From an uncultured Psychroserpens sp. (GTDB lineage Bacteria > Bacteroidota > Bacteroidia > Flavobacteriales > Flavobacteriaceae), in assembly GCF_947492715.1 (NCBI RefSeq), contig NZ_CANLNS010000005.1, positions 124,001 to 188,000 of the forward strand: a DNA stretch of 64,000 bases, given 5' to 3'. The notes under the pieces are model-generated. The model ran no database searches and had not been told where the DNA came from. It was given only the letters and a program-made list of their open reading frames with translations. Of the stretch, positions 51,101 to 59,141 are shown piece by piece; the first letter of the stretch is position 1; each line of letters opens with the position of its first letter. The position numbers and the translations under genes are program-made.

Positions 51101-52333
51101 GGTGTTGCAAATACATCTGGAAATGTATCTCAAGAACAAAACTATGTTGTAAACGGAAAGCCTAATAATGGTGACATTACATTACCTATTACTGCTGGAA
51201 ATGATTACCTCGTAGGAAACCCATATGCTTCTGCTATAGATTCTCACCAATTTATTCAGGATAATGCGCCTACGATTGAAGGTGCTGGTAATACAACTGG
51301 TACCATTTATTACTGGGAACATTGGGGTGGAGGATCTCATGTTCTATCTGAATATCAAGGAGGATATGCAACCTACAATTTGGCCGGAGCTGTTCCAGCT
51401 GCAGCCTATGGTGTGGCAGATGAAGATGTAGATCAAAGTGATTTAGTGGGTAACAAACTACCTGGACGATATATTCCGGTTGGTCAAGGATTCTTTGTTA
51501 TTGGAGAAAATACAGGAACAATTAGATTTAATAATGGTCAAAGAGTATTTATGACCGAAGCTACTAGTGCTTCTACATTTATGCGTAATGCTGGGGCTGC
51601 TAATAGTTCCGAAGATGACGAAACCGAACTGCCAGAAGTTGAGGCAGATTTAAGAATGAAAATTGGCTTGAAGTTTAATTCGTCAAGCACTTATACGAGA
51701 AAAATCTTAGTGACTGCAGATGAAAATGCATCAATGGAATATGACTGGGGGTACGATGCCGAGTTGTATGACAGTCAGGCCGATGATATGTATTGGCTAA
51801 TTGATGAAGGGAAATATGTAATTCAAGGAATTAATACAATTTCGGTTGAAACAGTACTTCCGCTCGGAATGCATGTTAATGAAACTGGATCTAATGTTAT
51901 TTCAATTGATAAATTAGAAAATATACCAGATGATATGGATATCTTTTTAAACGATAAAGAACTCGGTATTTATCACAATTTAAAAGAAGGTGAATACAAT
52001 GTGAGTTTATCTTCGGGTATTCATTTAAGCCGATTTGAAATTGTATTTAGTAATCAAGATTCTCTTGGTGTAGAAAATAGTGATATTGAAGAGTCAATTT
52101 TACAAGTCTTATTTGACGGTGAAGCTGAAGCTATTACAATACTAAACCCTAAAAATCTTGCAATTGATAATATAGAAATATTTACTATTCTTGGTCAGTC
52201 TGTTTATAATTCAGATGATCTTACAACCGAGAGTGAAATTAAAATAGAAACAAGTACGTTAAGCGCTGGCGCTTATATTGTAAAAGTTGAAACCGAAACA
52301 GGAGGGTTCTCAACAAAAATTGTAGTTAATTAG
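48122..52333 (+). CDS. large T9SS-exported LamG domain protein
   Basis: 1403 residues. Signal peptide about 1-34 (ending VFGQ). A concanavalin-like domain (about 55-325) with LQLWMKADAS and VAEIIVYDRAL, a beta region with the GNNGVEVKL stretch, a LamG domain (about 538-700; FDGSSNYVDLG, GEWHHVAVTF, DEVRIWDIEL), a long beta-rich stalk, and a homologous C-terminal block (1176-1403) ending in a T9SS type A sorting domain (ILGQSVYN, LSAGAYIVKV). Probably a surface adhesin or matrix protein. The C-terminal 228 residues are paralogous to the next T9SS gene. Confidence 0.9.
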   Translation: MKAIKNFGRPTIAKLCILIIVFLFNTIAVFGQEVGQQVYEAPEASTVVATSPGNVSTQLQLWMKADASTSTTTNNQRVDTWGDNSGNTFSVTKGSTYGPRYITDAINFNPALKFTRSGGEYMKIANASVLGSGLDITPSPDAGITNPSSMSIFAAFLTDQSGAGTILSRATSSSRSYQLWLGDRDRVVHYTLARTSGTGQGDPNSGINYGITHARNDPKISSLVVDINGASLANDPNEATGKIKRFVNGYQDPLTTYTDGDAGFGTGETTNMDVLIGARRNTSNTNVGNLLQGNVAEIIVYDRALTAAERQKVETYMAIKYGITLGYNDEYYRWENSPNHTTTFGYSGTSNDYVLSNGSYAWTGSDNTGFGYNVFGIARDDNSGLLQLKSKSVHVAEITKETSVLTMEDESGSIANDRDYLLVGNNGVEVKLQSSVVPERVSSTIGRTWVARESSNDVGTVKLDFDLSQWSISGSSDLELIISKSSDLTNYKNITGTYNSSTKTVTFTGLNLEDGDYFTLAKLVEMNDSYHFNFDGSSNYVDLGDNYDLNAGGFTVSAWINRTSGTSRSIVSKRNNNNSRGFDLRINGSNRLQLTWKTADYTSQSITSTVAIPTGEWHHVAVTFNGSKATLYLDGVANISATKTAPGTSTSPFLIGASGDTPGRFFNGDIDEVRIWDIELSQDQLRYIMNQEIEETSNLVSGSYFKTKNITPTKNDISTLPWNNLKGYFPFSHLRGNCLFNKSNQTSINGRLYNVPNSSIDTQTAPLPYKSTQNGSWESNSSWVNGSVQTIPGAKSISHASISIDWNIVETSHNLTMNNSSITSKNRSLLGLIVNSNKITVEGNNTSKTGYGLTVTHYLRLNGDIDLEGESQLIQSDDSDLEISSSGSLEKDQQGTRDMFTYNYWSSPVGVSSTSANNTNYSLSSVFRDGTSSSSPQNINFITNSYDGTSGSPIGIADYWVWKFANQPDDDYSAWQHVRSTGTLKAGEGFTMKGVANTSGNVSQEQNYVVNGKPNNGDITLPITAGNDYLVGNPYASAIDSHQFIQDNAPTIEGAGNTTGTIYYWEHWGGGSHVLSEYQGGYATYNLAGAVPAAAYGVADEDVDQSDLVGNKLPGRYIPVGQGFFVIGENTGTIRFNNGQRVFMTEATSASTFMRNAGAANSSEDDETELPEVEADLRMKIGLKFNSSSTYTRKILVTADENASMEYDWGYDAELYDSQADDMYWLIDEGKYVIQGINTISVETVLPLGMHVNETGSNVISIDKLENIPDDMDIFLNDKELGIYHNLKEGEYNVSLSSGIHLSRFEIVFSNQDSLGVENSDIEESILQVLFDGEAEAITILNPKNLAIDNIEIFTILGQSVYNSDDLTTESEIKIETSTLSAGAYIVKVETETGGFSTKIVVN

Positions 52334-52360
52334 TTAGTTTTTTAATTTTTATGTCAACTT

Positions 52361-52390
52361 AAAGGCTGCCAAATTTGGTAGCCTTTTTGG
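52361..52390 (+). terminator. terminator of the large LamG gene
   Basis: AAAGGCTGCCAAA pairs with TTTGGTAGCCTTT (52361-52386, one G/T position), followed by TTT. The sequence between the stop codon and this hairpin (TTAGTTAATTAGTTAGTTTTT) is nearly repeated after the paralogue at 53634. Confidence 0.75.
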
Positions 52391-52587
52391 TTTGTATTAG
52401 TGTTATTCTAAATACAGCAGTAAAATAATAGGTTTTTATGGTTGTTTTCACTGGTAATCAGTGGTTTGTGAAGCTGTTGTAATGAAGTATTTAATCGGTA
52501 ATTTTTGCAATTTTCATCATTATAACGAGTAAATAATTCATCTAAACGAGAATATAATAACAACTCATTTTGCGCTTTTATATTTGA

Positions 52588-52835
52588 AGTGTTATTGAAA
52601 TTGTGTGTATAACATACAATTAAATATTTGGCCCCAAGCCTATGAAATAAAATACCTATTTGACTTTCATAATATTTCTTCAATTACAAATTAATCTAAA
52701 ATACTTTTCGTAATAGCGAAGTATTCTCCCTCAATGTGCAAATACTAAATGGTATTTAAAGCACAGCATTTAATAAATAAAAAAGAGAATTTAACTAAGC
52801 AAATGATGTAAAACATCATTAAAAATTTAACTATT
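52588..52835 (+). promoter_or_regulatory. leader region of the small T9SS paralogue
   Basis: From position 52591 the sequence repeats the leader of the big gene: GTTATTGAAATTGT, the 27-base block at 52621-52647, the ACTTTCATAATAT block and the start-proximal hairpin AATGATG-TAAAA-CATCATT (52802-52820). Promoter candidates are TTG at 52601-52603 and AATATTTG at 52623-52630. The remaining bases after the terminator at 52390 up to 52590 show no gene I would support. Confidence 0.6.
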
Positions 52836-53633
52836 ATGAAAACAATTACAAATTTTCAGATTTCAAAAACAGCAAGCGTATCAACTTTACTTTTTTGTAT
52901 CGCTTTAATGTGTTCAAATTTTGTATTTGCCAATACACCTAATGATCCAGATTTAAGAAAAAAGATTGGATTGAAATTAAACTCTGCAGGTTCTTATGAA
53001 AGAGAGATTTTAGTTGTGGAAGATGAGAATGCTACAGAAGGCTATGACTCAGATTTTGATATGTCAATTGATAATGTACAATCTGATGACATGTATTGGT
53101 TAATAGGAAATGGAAAATATATCAATCAAGGAATTGATAGTATTAATGAAGAGACTGTAATGCCTATTGGTATTAACACAAATACGAGTGGAGTTAACAT
53201 GATTTCCATTCATAAATTAGAAAATATTCCTAACGCTATGAAAATTTTTGTTCATGATGTTGAATTAGGTGTTTTTCATAGTATCAAAGATGGACCATAC
53301 GAAGTTGAACTTCCAGCTGGTTTATATTTAAATCGTTTCGAAATTGTATTTATGCAACCAGAGACTTTAGGAACGACAGATTTTGAAGCAAATAAAGCAT
53401 TAGATATATTATTTGACACGAATTCAGATCAAATCAAAATATTAAATAATTCAAATTTAAAAATAGATACTGTTGAAGTATATTCAATTCTAGGTCAGTC
53501 TGTACATAGATCAAATGCTTCAAATACTTATAGTGAGTTAAACATTAATACAAATACAATGAGTACAGGTGCTTATGTTGTAATTGTAAAAGCCGAAAAC
53601 GGTATTAACTCAAAAAAGATTTTAGTTAATTAG
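52836..53633 (+). CDS. T9SS-exported paralogue of the LamG protein's C-terminus
   Basis: 265 residues. Signal peptide about 1-32 (ending VFAN), then residues 39-265 align along their whole length with residues 1176-1403 of the 1403-residue protein (shared DLR-KIGLK, DDMYWLI, KLENIP, LNRFEIVF or LSRFEIVF, ILGQSV and STGAYVV or SAGAYIV), ending in a T9SS type A sorting domain. The LamG and stalk regions are missing, so it may be a secreted partner, decoy or regulator of the big protein. Leader and trailing sequence are also duplicated. Confidence 0.88.
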   Translation: MKTITNFQISKTASVSTLLFCIALMCSNFVFANTPNDPDLRKKIGLKLNSAGSYEREILVVEDENATEGYDSDFDMSIDNVQSDDMYWLIGNGKYINQGIDSINEETVMPIGINTNTSGVNMISIHKLENIPNAMKIFVHDVELGVFHSIKDGPYEVELPAGLYLNRFEIVFMQPETLGTTDFEANKALDILFDTNSDQIKILNNSNLKIDTVEVYSILGQSVHRSNASNTYSELNINTNTMSTGAYVVIVKAENGINSKKILVN

Positions 53634-53654
53634 TTAGTTTTTTTATTTTATGTC

Positions 53655-53690
53655 AACAAAAAGACTGTCCAATGGATGGTCTTTTTGCAT
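53655..53690 (+). terminator. terminator of the small T9SS paralogue
   Basis: AAAAAGAC-TGTCCA pairs with TGGATGGTCTTTTT (about 53658-53685), with a T-run on the right. Also readable from the convergent M28 gene's side with its A-run. Confidence 0.7.
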
Positions 53691-53710
53691 TATAAAAAAC
53701 CAATAAGGTA

Positions 53711-55078
53711 TCAGTTTTGTATTCTACCATTTGGAAATACTACGATACTTTCAAAACCATCTTTGCCAACAGCAGATACGCCAAAATAATAATTGTCGAT
53801 AACAATACCTTTGAGTGTAAATTCGGTAACATTTCCAACATATCTACTGTGATCCCAAGTTGGAGATGTAGTATCTCTCCAATATATTTTATAACCTTTG
53901 GCGCCATCAACGGAATTCCATTTTAGTTTTGCAGAAGGCTCTACAATTCCACCTATTTCTACAACTGTTGGTGCCTGGGGAGCCCAAGCCAAGCTGGCCA
54001 TATTAATAGCATTTACTGCCGTAAGTTTTTTAGCATAACCAAAATTGACATGCTCAAAGGTGTCACCATAAGCAATGCCATTTTCAGTCCGAATATTTTG
54101 ATGTTGCTGTGTGTAATTTTCGTGAGCCTCCATAATTCTAATTCCAGGAAAACCTAAATCATTAAAAGGTCTATGATGACCACCTCTACCAAACCTATCC
54201 AATCGATATACCATTATTGGATTCATTTCTGGCATATAGGTTTTTACACTGTTATGAACATATCTAGCTAATTGACGAGAGGTTCCATCTACTTCACCAC
54301 CAAAAAAACGACGACCTCTAGCTTGGCGTGCAAGTACTTCGGGATCTTTTTCTGCAGTAGTTATAGGTTCAGAGAAAATTCTGAATGATCTATTATCAAT
54401 AACACCATCAACACCTTCAATGTTTCCAATCATGTCGTTATTCAAAACTCCTATAATGTCCCAACCTTGTTCTTTAGCATATTTGGCTAGTCCTGCACCA
54501 CCAAAGAGACCTTGTTCTTCTCCAGATAAGCCAACATAAACAACGCTGCTTTCAAATTTGTATTTAGAGAGTACCCTTGCGGCTTCTATGGCTCCAGCCA
54601 TGCCAGAAGCGTTATCATTAGCACCAGGAGCATCTGTAGTGAAATCCATAGTATTACTCGCTCTAGAGTCAATATCACCACTCATAATAATATAACGATT
54701 TGGATATTTTGTGCCTTTTTGAACGGCAACTACATTAACTACCCAAGCATCATGGGGAACACGTCGATTACCTTCTTTGGTAACAAAATCCTTTTGATAA
54801 AACACATCAAGGCAATTGTTACAATTCTTAGAAATGGTTTCAAATTCCTTTTTAATCCATCTTCTTGCGGCTCCAATACCCAGAGTATTACTAAGCGTAT
54901 CGCTAAATGTGTTTCTGGTACCAAATTCGGTTAAGGTTTTAACATCTTGTCTTAAGCGATCTTCAGAAACTGCATCTATAATATCGTAAATCTGTTGACT
55001 GGTTTGAGCATTGGATAGGCTAACAGTAAATAATAACATTACTGAAAGACATAATTTTAGTGAATACTGTTGTGTCAT
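53711..55078 (-). CDS. M28 family metallopeptidase with C-terminal FN3 domain, exported
   Basis: 455 residues. Signal peptide about 1-24. The M28 catalytic domain (about 60-360) carries DAPGANDNASG, SGEEQGLFGG (catalytic Glu and zinc Glu) and NNDMIGN, with a final His region (MEAHENY). The first zinc position reads SGDIDSR, where classical M28 enzymes have a His, so an Asp may be the ligand. A fibronectin-type domain (about 370-450, KWNSVDGAKGYKIYWRDT) ends the protein. Likely a secreted aminopeptidase. No T9SS sorting domain was recognised. Confidence 0.9.
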   Translation of the reverse strand: MTQQYSLKLCLSVMLLFTVSLSNAQTSQQIYDIIDAVSEDRLRQDVKTLTEFGTRNTFSDTLSNTLGIGAARRWIKKEFETISKNCNNCLDVFYQKDFVTKEGNRRVPHDAWVVNVVAVQKGTKYPNRYIIMSGDIDSRASNTMDFTTDAPGANDNASGMAGAIEAARVLSKYKFESSVVYVGLSGEEQGLFGGAGLAKYAKEQGWDIIGVLNNDMIGNIEGVDGVIDNRSFRIFSEPITTAEKDPEVLARQARGRRFFGGEVDGTSRQLARYVHNSVKTYMPEMNPIMVYRLDRFGRGGHHRPFNDLGFPGIRIMEAHENYTQQHQNIRTENGIAYGDTFEHVNFGYAKKLTAVNAINMASLAWAPQAPTVVEIGGIVEPSAKLKWNSVDGAKGYKIYWRDTTSPTWDHSRYVGNVTEFTLKGIVIDNYYFGVSAVGKDGFESIVVFPNGRIQN

Positions 55079-55102
55079 AGCTATGTGTATTGGTAAGCTT
55101 TA

Positions 55103-55597
55103 TTACTCTTTAGTCGCTTTTTTGTAATTAAATTTCACAATGTCTACTTCGCCCTTTTCATTTTTAATATCAACAAAAACATTCATTTCGTTAGCGCTCA
55201 CTTTTTCAAAGGACATCCCTTCAAAAATGACTTGGGTTGGGGTAATTTTTATTAGCGGAAAATCAACGGTTTCATTTTTGGTTTCCCAGCCTTTTAGGTC
55301 GTTATCAAAATGTTTAAGTTGAAGTACAAGCGAATTTTCAATTTCTCGAATAATTTCAATTTCATAAAAAGACACTCTACCGTCGTTAATAAGTTTGAAG
55401 GTGGCCATCATTGAACCACCCGATGGTTCGCTCCAATTTTCTTCGACCTGACCTCCAAAAGCCTCGCCTTTCCAATTCCCCGATATCCATTTGATATTCT
55501 CAAGTTTAGGAGCTAAGGAATCTTTTGTTTCTGTGGTTGCAGTCTGAGCTGTAACGCAGAAACTCATGCCAAAAAGAAGTATAAATAAGTATTTCAT
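55103..55597 (-). CDS. DUF6265-like exported protein
   Basis: 164 residues with a signal peptide (about 1-17, ending VTAQ). The conserved start IKWISGNWKGEAFGG and ENWSEPSGGSMMATF match the DUF6265 domain, a small lipocalin-like fold. No function is known. It starts 90 bases after the TolB/SnoaL gene and 24 bases before the M28 gene, so it may share a transcript with either. Confidence 0.75.
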   Translation of the reverse strand: MKYLFILLFGMSFCVTAQTATTETKDSLAPKLENIKWISGNWKGEAFGGQVEENWSEPSGGSMMATFKLINDGRVSFYEIEIIREIENSLVLQLKHFDNDLKGWETKNETVDFPLIKITPTQVIFEGMSFEKVSANEMNVFVDIKNEKGEVDIVKFNYKKATKE

Positions 55598-55687
55598 TAT
55601 TGTATTTTTATAGGGTTGTTTATGATGATAACGTTTGTAACCTACAACCCATGGACATTTTTTTTGTTAATCTACTTAAAATTAGAT

Positions 55688-56971
55688 CTATTGTATGAAT
55701 GTTACCTTAGTTATCTTTCCATTTTCAACTTCATAAATAGCTACAGCATTAAAAATTTGACCATTTGCTGTAACCTGCTCTTCATCTATAACTTTATTCC
55801 CAATAACAATACGTTTCTTTATAAATGCTCTCAAATCTTTAACACGATCAAACCAGTCTTTATAACTTTTACGCATAGCATCTTTCCCTTCAGTTTGAAG
55901 CGTATTAGGGTAAGCGTATAATTTTACATCGTCTGCGTAATCTTTCATAAAGGCGTCAATATCACGTGCATTGTATGCCTCCAGGTTTCTTTGTACAATA
56001 GCCTCTACTTTAGATGGCTCTGTTGTGCTTTCAGAGTTAGATTCTTCAGATTCGCTTGTTTCAGTTTTTGTATCGTCTGTTGTAGTTTCAGTACTACCAG
56101 ATGTTGCGTTAATATCTCCTGCAATTAACAGCTTTGTCCCTTCTGGATTGGTTGCCAACCGCGTTATTTTCGAAATACTGTTAGCTTCTAAATTAGCCAC
56201 TTTCTTCCAGTTATTATCTTTTCGTAAGGTGAGTTTGTATAATACATTGTCTTTTCCAGAGAGTATTGTTTTGTCGTCTAACCAGCAAATATCTTCTACG
56301 CCTTCCATAGTGTTAGCGATGACCTTAGTCGCTCCAGTTTTTGGATTCAGAGATTTTATTTGCCACTGATTTTCATTTTCTTTGGAAATAAAACTTACCA
56401 AATTTGAATTAGGAATTTTATGAAATGAGCGTCCAACCTTGCTTTGATACTTTCTACTTGTGCCTTCTTCCAGATTGGTTACAAACAAATTTAGATTGTC
56501 ACCTTCAATAACGGCAGCCACAGTTGTGTTTTCGTCATACCAAGTATAATAAGCCACAACCAGATCTTGTATAAGCTCATTAGATTCTCCATTGCTCATA
56601 TTATAGGCATAAAGACGTTGTTTGCCATCTTTGTCTAAACGAACAGCAGACACTTCATTTCTATTAGGGATTTTTAGTGGTGTATATTCGCCACCATCAC
56701 TAAAATTTAACCACGATTTTGAATCGTAACGCATGTCGTATTTCGAAATATCTGTTTGACCATTTCTGGTAGAAGCAAACAAAATATAGCGATCGTTTAA
56801 AAATGAAGGTTGATTATCGTAACCTTCATTATTAGAAATATTTATACCATTTTTTACTTGTATTTGCGAACCGTTAGCTTCCAAATCGAAGAGAAAAACC
56901 TCGGTATTGGATTGAGAATTACCAACATAAATTGTTGCGAATAATGCGAGTAGTGTAAACTTCAATTTCAT
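55688..56971 (-). CDS. TolB-like beta-propeller fused to a SnoaL-like domain, exported
   Basis: 427 residues. Signal peptide about 1-20. A WD40-like/TolB propeller (about 30-290) with PSFLNDRYILFASTRNGQTDI leads through a low-complexity Thr/Glu/Ser linker (about 293-320) to a SnoaL/nuclear-transport-factor-2 fold (about 322-427) with AYNARDIDAFMKDYADDV. The NTF2 part may bind or modify a small molecule while the propeller binds a partner. Unusual fusion. Monocistronic and divergent from the blaI-like gene. Confidence 0.82.
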   Translation of the reverse strand: MKLKFTLLALFATIYVGNSQSNTEVFLFDLEANGSQIQVKNGINISNNEGYDNQPSFLNDRYILFASTRNGQTDISKYDMRYDSKSWLNFSDGGEYTPLKIPNRNEVSAVRLDKDGKQRLYAYNMSNGESNELIQDLVVAYYTWYDENTTVAAVIEGDNLNLFVTNLEEGTSRKYQSKVGRSFHKIPNSNLVSFISKENENQWQIKSLNPKTGATKVIANTMEGVEDICWLDDKTILSGKDNVLYKLTLRKDNNWKKVANLEANSISKITRLATNPEGTKLLIAGDINATSGSTETTTDDTKTETSESEESNSESTTEPSKVEAIVQRNLEAYNARDIDAFMKDYADDVKLYAYPNTLQTEGKDAMRKSYKDWFDRVKDLRAFIKKRIVIGNKVIDEEQVTANGQIFNAVAIYEVENGKITKVTFIQ

Positions 56972-57024
56972 AAGAGATGATTTATGATAAAGATATAAAA
57001 GTTTTAATACGCATTTTGTAAAAA

Positions 57025-57060
57025 TTTGCTCAATTGAAATTTATTACTACATTTGTAGTA
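57025..57060 (+). promoter_or_regulatory. BlaI-type operator on a perfect promoter
   Basis: TTTG (57025-57028), a 19-base spacer and TACATTTG (57048-57055) are an exact Bacteroidetes promoter. TACTACA-TT-TGTAGTA (57045-57060) is a perfect dyad of the BlaI/MecI type overlapping the -7 element, so binding would block transcription. Confidence 0.75.
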
Positions 57061-57074
57061 TTAAAACTATAATT

Positions 57075-57458
57075 GTGGATATAAAACAGCTAAATAAATC
57101 TGAATTGCAAATCATGAAATATTTATGGATTCTAAAAAAAGGGTTTATGAAAGATATTGTTGAACAGTTTCCAGAGCCAAGACCTGCTTACACTACAATT
57201 TCAACACTTTTGAAACGAATGTGTGATAAAGACTATATAAGTTTTGAGCGACTAGGAAGAGATAAACAGTACTATCCTATTTTAAAAAAGAACGACTATT
57301 TTTCTAAGCAAGTTAACGGGATGATTAGACATTTTTTTAATGACTCTAAGTCGCAATTTGCGTCGTTTTTTACTAAAAATGCAGATTTGTCGGTAGAAGA
57401 ATTAGAAGAACTTCAAGAATTGCTTCGACATAAAATTAACCAAAAAAACAGTAAATGA
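57075..57458 (+). CDS. BlaI/MecI/CopY family repressor
   Basis: 127 residues starting with GTG at 57075. The winged-helix domain (about 1-75) has KSELQIMKYLWILKKG and YTTISTLLKRMCDK, the BlaI signature, followed by a C-terminal dimerisation helix. In this family the repressor is cleaved or released when a paired M56 membrane protease is triggered. The operator described above lies directly on its promoter. It overlaps the M56 gene by four bases (ATGA). Confidence 0.92.
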   Translation: MDIKQLNKSELQIMKYLWILKKGFMKDIVEQFPEPRPAYTTISTLLKRMCDKDYISFERLGRDKQYYPILKKNDYFSKQVNGMIRHFFNDSKSQFASFFTKNADLSVEELEELQELLRHKINQKNSK

Positions 57459-58867
57459 TTAATTACATGTTTTATACCTTGGTAAGTTTGGGATGTTCGT
57501 TTTTGGTATATTCCTGCTTTCTGAAACGTCAAAAGACATTTCAGTTTAATCGAGTATTTCTTTTAGCAACATTAGTACTTTGTATGGCGTCGCCGCTTAT
57601 GAAAGTTGAGTTATTTGATGCCGTACCTAGTATCACACAAATATCATTACACACAGACCAAGACATCCCAGTTGTTCATGAAAACTTGGAAGGTGTTACG
57701 GTTTTAGAAGTTGAAAAACCCAGTTATTCAATGACTACAGCAGTTTGGTATGCCTACATTTTAATATCCTTATGTTTTTCTTTCAGGTTTGTTAAGAATT
57801 TAATTGACATTCTTAAACGTTCTAAACACCATTATGATAGTTTTGGTCCTTTTAAATTGATTGAGACCGACACAAAAAATGCTTCGAGCTTTTTTAACTA
57901 TCTATTTGTCAATTCTGAAAGTTTAAATGATGAGCACTATGTAAGATCAATGATACAACATGAGCTTGTGCATTATAAACAGGGGCATACTATTGATGTT
58001 TTGCTCATGGAAGCCTTGCTATGCCTATTTTGGTTTAATCCTTTAATCTGGTTATACAGAAGGGCAGTGGTACAAAATCATGAATTTATTGCAGATAATT
58101 ACACCATAAAATCAGGAATAGACCTTGAAGATTATGCTCATCTCATTATTAATTCGGGTCGCATGGAACACCGCGTTCCATTAACTAGCGGATTCAATTT
58201 CATTCAAATCAAAAACAGAATTATTATGTTACATCAATCAAAATCATCAATTTTAAAACGAACATTAACTACCACAACAGCTTTACTTTTATTTTCAGGA
58301 ATATTTATGCTGAGCTCTTTCAAAGATTCAAAAAAACCACTAGTTGTTATTGTAGATGCCGCCCACGGAGGAGTAGATTCGGGGCATTTAAATGAAAAAG
58401 ACATTGTATTGAAAATATCAAATGAATTAATGAAATTTAGTGACAACACCGTTAAACTAATTACGTTAAGGTCTGAAGACAAGTTTTTCTCTTTAAATGA
58501 AAGAGTGAAATTCATTAATGCTCAAAATCCAGATCTTATGATTAGCTTACATTGTAATTCGGCACCAGATGCTGCCGCAAAGGGATTAGAAGTGTTTTAT
58601 TATGATAATGAAAAGACCAATAAGGAATCCTTAAAATATGGAATGTCGTTAATTAATCAGCAACTTCCTAAGAATTTTGATAATGCAAAAATGAAAACTG
58701 CAGGTTTCAAAATATTAAAGGATATTAAATGTCCAGGAGTTTTACTAGAATTGGGGTTTTTATCTAATCCTGAAGATAAAGCCAAATTGAATAACCATCA
58801 ATTTCAGCAAGAGATAGCCAAAGCATTATATGAAGGTTTGGCTAAAGCGAGTAAGATAAAATTATGA
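57455..58867 (+). CDS. M56 family protease fused to an N-acetylmuramoyl-L-alanine amidase
   Basis: 470 residues. The N-terminal M56 domain has membrane helices (about 2-20, 34-52, 92-112), the zinc site HELVH (169-173) and NHEFIAD. A further helix (about 268-288) leads into a periplasmic Amidase_3 domain (about 293-470) with H304 in DAAHGG, the Glu of LNEKD, SLHCNSAPD and LLELGFLSN, so all zinc ligands and the catalytic Glu are present. Typical BlaR1 proteins carry a penicillin-binding domain here instead. The protein could sense or cut peptidoglycan and signal to the BlaI repressor upstream. Confidence 0.9.
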   Translation: MINYMFYTLVSLGCSFLVYSCFLKRQKTFQFNRVFLLATLVLCMASPLMKVELFDAVPSITQISLHTDQDIPVVHENLEGVTVLEVEKPSYSMTTAVWYAYILISLCFSFRFVKNLIDILKRSKHHYDSFGPFKLIETDTKNASSFFNYLFVNSESLNDEHYVRSMIQHELVHYKQGHTIDVLLMEALLCLFWFNPLIWLYRRAVVQNHEFIADNYTIKSGIDLEDYAHLIINSGRMEHRVPLTSGFNFIQIKNRIIMLHQSKSSILKRTLTTTTALLLFSGIFMLSSFKDSKKPLVVIVDAAHGGVDSGHLNEKDIVLKISNELMKFSDNTVKLITLRSEDKFFSLNERVKFINAQNPDLMISLHCNSAPDAAAKGLEVFYYDNEKTNKESLKYGMSLINQQLPKNFDNAKMKTAGFKILKDIKCPGVLLELGFLSNPEDKAKLNNHQFQQEIAKALYEGLAKASKIKL

Positions 58868-58890
58868 TTTTCCTTATCATATGTTAGTTA

Positions 58891-58925
58891 AAAAAGCCAA
58901 TTCAATTTGAATTGGCTTTTTTTTA
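58891..58925. terminator. terminator of the BlaI/M56-amidase operon
   Basis: AGCCAATTCAA (58895-58905) and TTGAATTGGCT (58907-58917) form an 11-bp stem with a single-base centre, followed by eight Ts. Confidence 0.85.
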
Positions 58926-59026
58926 GAGAAATCACTGTAGTTGGAAGGACTTGAGCTTTAAAAGAATGCTTCTCAGGTCATAATTAGGACAAAGATATTT
59001 TATAATACAGTAGAACATGTTACAAA

Positions 59027-59060
59027 TAAAAAAGCCAATCCCACTAGTGGATTGACTTTC
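59027..59060 (-). terminator. terminator of the fad operon
   Basis: GCCAATCCCACTAGTGGATTG contains AATCC and GGATT arms with one bulged base. On the minus strand it is followed by TTTTTTATTTG. It lies about 85 bases beyond the acyl-CoA dehydrogenase stop. No gene was seen in the region 58868-59141. Confidence 0.6.
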
Positions 59061-59141
59061 CATGTTTAGAAAATTTGAATTAGTCTAAATCTTAAAAACA
59101 AACTTTGCCTCATTGAGGCAACTCAACTAAATAAAAAATCT

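Noticed and set aside
52408-52683. 91-codon minus-strand frame between the two T9SS genes
   Set aside because: It covers the terminator side and the duplicated promoter block; the equivalent frame is broken in the first leader, so the conserved element is DNA, not protein.
55616-55921. 101-codon plus-strand frame
   Set aside because: It runs antisense through the end of the TolB/SnoaL gene and has no coding-like composition of its own.
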